Source of the DNA: Pseudomonas fluorescens
Lineage (GTDB): Bacteria > Pseudomonadota > Gammaproteobacteria > Pseudomonadales > Pseudomonadaceae
Assembly: GCF_902497895.1 (NCBI RefSeq)
Contig: NZ_CABVHQ010000012.1
Coordinates: 1 to 64,000 of the forward strand
Direction of reading: 5' to 3'
DNA: 64,000 nt
Made by a program: the position numbers and the translations under genes. Position 1 is the first letter of the stretch. Every line of letters begins with the position of its first letter. The notes under the pieces are model-generated. The model saw nothing but the letters and a program-made list of their open reading frames with translations, had not been told where the DNA came from and did not search any database. Below are positions 62,147 to 64,000 of this stretch, piece after piece.

Positions 62147-62953
62147 ATGCCTCAGCACGTCATAGTCAACGCTGACGACTTCGGCCTCAGCGAGAAGGAG
62201 AACGCGGTGATCCTGCGGGCATTCCAGACCGGTTTGATCAGCTCCGCAACCGCGATGGCGAACATGCCGGCGTTTCCCGCCGCCTGCGCCATGGCCCACC
62301 ATCCCCTGCTGCAGGGGCGGATCGGCCTGCACTTCAACCTCACTTACGGGCGTCCGCTGAGCGAAGCGATTCTCGAACAACCGGCGTTCTGTAGCCCCAG
62401 CGGCGAATTCGATCTGGACCTGTCGCGCCACAGCCTGTGGCTTGGCCGCCAGGCCCGGCAAGCGGTGCTGGAGGAGCTGGAAGCACAATGGCAACGCTGC
62501 CTGGAGTTCGGTGTGCAGCCCAGTCACCTGGATTCGCACCAGCACGTACACACTATCTGGCCCATCGGCGAAATAGTCGCGCGCTTCGCCGCCAGGCAGT
62601 GTGTGGCGCTGCGTCTGGCGCATAACCTTGGGCAAAATATCGGCACCGGCAAGCGCCTGTTCAAGACCTTGCTCAACCGGCGCCTGCGCAGCCTCGCCGG
62701 CGCAACCGCCGACCACGTCTGCACCCCGGCCGATCTGCGCAATGCCGCGCCGCCGGTTGACGGTCTGCTGGAAGTGGTCATTCATCCCCACCTGCTGGGT
62801 GCGGATTTCGGCGATGCCGATCTGAACCCGGGGGAATCCTTGAGCCAGGTGCTGGAGAGTCGTCTGTCGGGGGTTCCGCGGGTTCCCTACAGCGTGGCGG
62901 GTAAAACCCTGACGGCAGCGGTCGGGATATTCGATAGTCCGGGCTCGGCCTGA
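62147..62953 (+). CDS. ChbG/HpnK (YdjC-like) carbohydrate deacetylase
   Basis: 268 aa from ATG 62147 with CTGGAGG 6 bases upstream; a start at 62081 would add a leader that looks non-native. The YdjC-fold metal site is visible: VNADDFGLSE near residue 8 (catalytic Asp-Asp), GLHFNLTYGRPL with the first His near residue 65, and HLDSHQHVHTIWPI with three further His. GLLEVVIHPHLLG closes the site. HpnK relatives deacetylate N-acetylglucosaminyl lipids; ChbG acts on chitobiose. With the neighbour it suggests stepwise modification of a surface sugar. Confidence 0.92.
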   Translation: MPQHVIVNADDFGLSEKENAVILRAFQTGLISSATAMANMPAFPAACAMAHHPLLQGRIGLHFNLTYGRPLSEAILEQPAFCSPSGEFDLDLSRHSLWLGRQARQAVLEELEAQWQRCLEFGVQPSHLDSHQHVHTIWPIGEIVARFAARQCVALRLAHNLGQNIGTGKRLFKTLLNRRLRSLAGATADHVCTPADLRNAAPPVDGLLEVVIHPHLLGADFGDADLNPGESLSQVLESRLSGVPRVPYSVAGKTLTAAVGIFDSPGSA

Positions 62954-63013
62954 TTGCTTCGGCTTAAACCAGAGATTTTTGCTGCTGTGACATCGTCGAT
63001 CTGCGCAAAAATT

Positions 63014-63032
63014 GACAATAATCATTATTATT
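63014..63032. promoter_or_regulatory. Fur box upstream of the P19 iron operon
   Basis: GACAATAATCATTATTATT, centred on the perfect dyad AATAAT-C-ATTATT, matches the 19-bp Fur consensus well. It is 56 bp upstream of the P19 start and overlaps where the promoter should be. This predicts repression when iron is sufficient. Confidence 0.85.
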
Positions 63033-63087
63033 CGCAAGAAACCTTCCTAGACTCGGACTCCTACTCGTCAGTGCCCAGGAAGACCTC

Positions 63088-63618
63088 ATGCGTACCACCT
63101 TTTCGCTGTCGCTCGCCGTACTGTTGCTGGCTCCCCTGGCCCAGGCCAAGGAGTACCCGATTGGCGAGCCGCAATTGTGTCCGGGGCTGGAAGTCGCGGC
63201 GGTGTATCTGCAGCCGATCGAGATGGCGCCTGCCGGCATGATGCGCGCCACGGCGGAATCCGACGTGCATCTGGAAGCCGACATTCGCGCCACCGCGGAC
63301 AATCGACAGGGCTTTCAGGAAGGCAGTTTCGTGCCCTACCTGAATGTCTCTTTCAACCTGAAGAAACAGGGCAGCGCCACCGAACTCAAGGGCGACTTCC
63401 ATGCCATGGTGGCCAATGACGGTCCGCACTACGGCGATAATGTGAAGTTGCTTGGCCCGGGCAAATACCAACTGACCTTCAGCGTCCTGCCACCCGGCGG
63501 TCACGGTTCCCTGGGTCGCCACACCGACAAGGAAACCGGCGTGGCGCCATGGTTCGAGCGTTGTGAGCTGCACTACGAGTTCATCTACGCCGGGATCGGC
63601 AAGAAAGGCGGCTATTGA
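63088..63618 (+). CDS. periplasmic iron-uptake protein P19/FtrA (Tp34 family)
   Basis: 176 aa with signal peptide (FSLSLAVLLLAPLAQAKEY, cleavage after AQA). The P19/Tp34 domain has conserved Met, Glu and His: YPIGEPQLCPGLEVAAVYL, IEMAPAGMM, the DVHLEADI segment and HAMVANDGPHYGDNVKL. It binds Cu and helps ferric-iron uptake together with a cupredoxin, an FTR1 permease and a ferredoxin-type protein (FtrABCD/FetMP). It is first in a Fur-box operon. Confidence 0.93.
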   Translation: MRTTFSLSLAVLLLAPLAQAKEYPIGEPQLCPGLEVAAVYLQPIEMAPAGMMRATAESDVHLEADIRATADNRQGFQEGSFVPYLNVSFNLKKQGSATELKGDFHAMVANDGPHYGDNVKLLGPGKYQLTFSVLPPGGHGSLGRHTDKETGVAPWFERCELHYEFIYAGIGKKGGY

Positions 63619-63981
63619 ATGAACCCTACGCTGCCCCGGCATCGCGGACGATCAAGGTTTGGCCGGGCCTGGCTGTTGCTGGCCTGGACGATCACGCCAT
63701 TGGCCGCCCATGCCCAATTGCCGACTTATGAGCTGACCATGCGCGACGGGCACTTCACCCCGGCATTGCTGGAGGTGCCGGCCGGGCAACGTTTCAAGAT
63801 CGTCCTGAAAAACATCGGCCAGGGGCCGGCAGAGTTCGAGAGCACGCCATTGCGGGTGGAAAAAGTCCTGTCGCCGGGGGTGACCACCTTCGTGGTCATT
63901 CACCCCTTGCGACCTGGTCACTATCCGTTCTTCGACGAGTTCAATCTGCAATTGCCCGAAGGCGGCATCCTCGCCAAATAA
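63619..63981 (+). CDS. cupredoxin-domain protein, FtrB-like
   Basis: 120 aa starting at the ATG immediately after the P19 stop. A basic start, then a signal segment (WLLLAWTITPLAAHA). The small cupredoxin-like domain contains LEVPAGQRFKIVLKNIGQGP, AEFES, and a YPFFDEFN end typical of the FtrB/EfeO-like cupredoxins. It probably works with P19 and the FTR1 permease expected beyond the right edge. Only 19 bases of the window remain after its stop. Confidence 0.9.
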   Translation: MNPTLPRHRGRSRFGRAWLLLAWTITPLAAHAQLPTYELTMRDGHFTPALLEVPAGQRFKIVLKNIGQGPAEFESTPLRVEKVLSPGVTTFVVIHPLRPGHYPFFDEFNLQLPEGGILAK

Positions 63982-64000
63982 CCGGGCCGTCCACGGAGTT

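Noticed and set aside
1..64000. tRNA or rRNA genes, integrase or complete insertion sequence
   Set aside because: Scanning both strands I found no cloverleaf with a CCA-type acceptor, no rRNA signature and no transposase or integrase frame; a covariance-model search would be decisive.

Overview
This window is chromosomal DNA from a fluorescent Pseudomonas, most likely the P. fluorescens group. Supporting evidence: dense REP/REPIN palindromes of at least four families, GC-rich codon use, the carnitine-type dhcR-dhcA-dhcB-atoB order known from P. aeruginosa, the glcC/glcDEFG-glcB locus, HglS-type D-lysine catabolism, and small Pseudomonas families (DUF6124, DUF6555, DUF3087). I see no rRNA, tRNA, CRISPR array, intact IS element or prophage.

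Layout. 0-1.5 kb: two small uncharacterised genes. 1.6-6.6 kb (minus): an alternative cytochrome c oxidase operon with a di-heme subunit II, subunit I, two different subunit III proteins and a subunit IV, resembling rhizobial coxMNOP and read from a stationary-phase-type promoter. 7.5-11.5 kb: sialidase-fold protein, membrane protein and LTA-synthase-type phosphotransferase in one operon. 11.6-13.2 kb: a ruined amino-acid ABC transporter/LysR locus. 13.2-18.6 kb: DUF3087, ppnN, methyltransferase, CBS protein, sirtuin. 18.6-22.3 kb: dehydrocarnitine catabolism. 22.5-25.1 kb: gene remnants, a large inverted repeat, a secreted peptide made of 13-residue repeats, and a DUF1615 lipoprotein. 25.6-29.0 kb: FAD monooxygenase, glutathione transferase, histidine phosphatase. 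29.2-31.3 kb: selD-selU. 31.9-33.1 kb: DUF6124 (frameshifted), DUF6555, metallothionein. 33.2-38.3 kb: a decayed CoA-transferase/HMG-CoA-lyase/porin cluster with its LysR. 38.3-45.8 kb: glycolate/glyoxylate locus. 46-50.8 kb: single genes. 51.2-54.2 kb: cobF pair and hglS. 54.3-58.6 kb: AttEFGH-like ABC operon. 58.7-60.4 kb: orphan RHS fragment. 61-63 kb: two carbohydrate deacetylases. 63-64 kb: start of a Fur-controlled P19/FtrAB iron-uptake operon that runs off the window.

Two features stand out. First, there is an unusual number of broken genes: an ABC ATPase frameshift, a permease and a LysR that both lost their 5' ends at one junction, a LysR/thioesterase chimera, a GNAT remnant, DUF6124 with a C7 frameshift, a porin without a start codon, an HMG-CoA lyase with an amber codon, and an RHS protein without a toxin tip. 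They lie between intact housekeeping and catabolic genes, often next to REP elements. Second, several intact units have no obvious described function: the repeat-peptide gene, the sialidase/LTA-synthase operon and the di-heme oxidase operon. These are the best candidates for new biology here.
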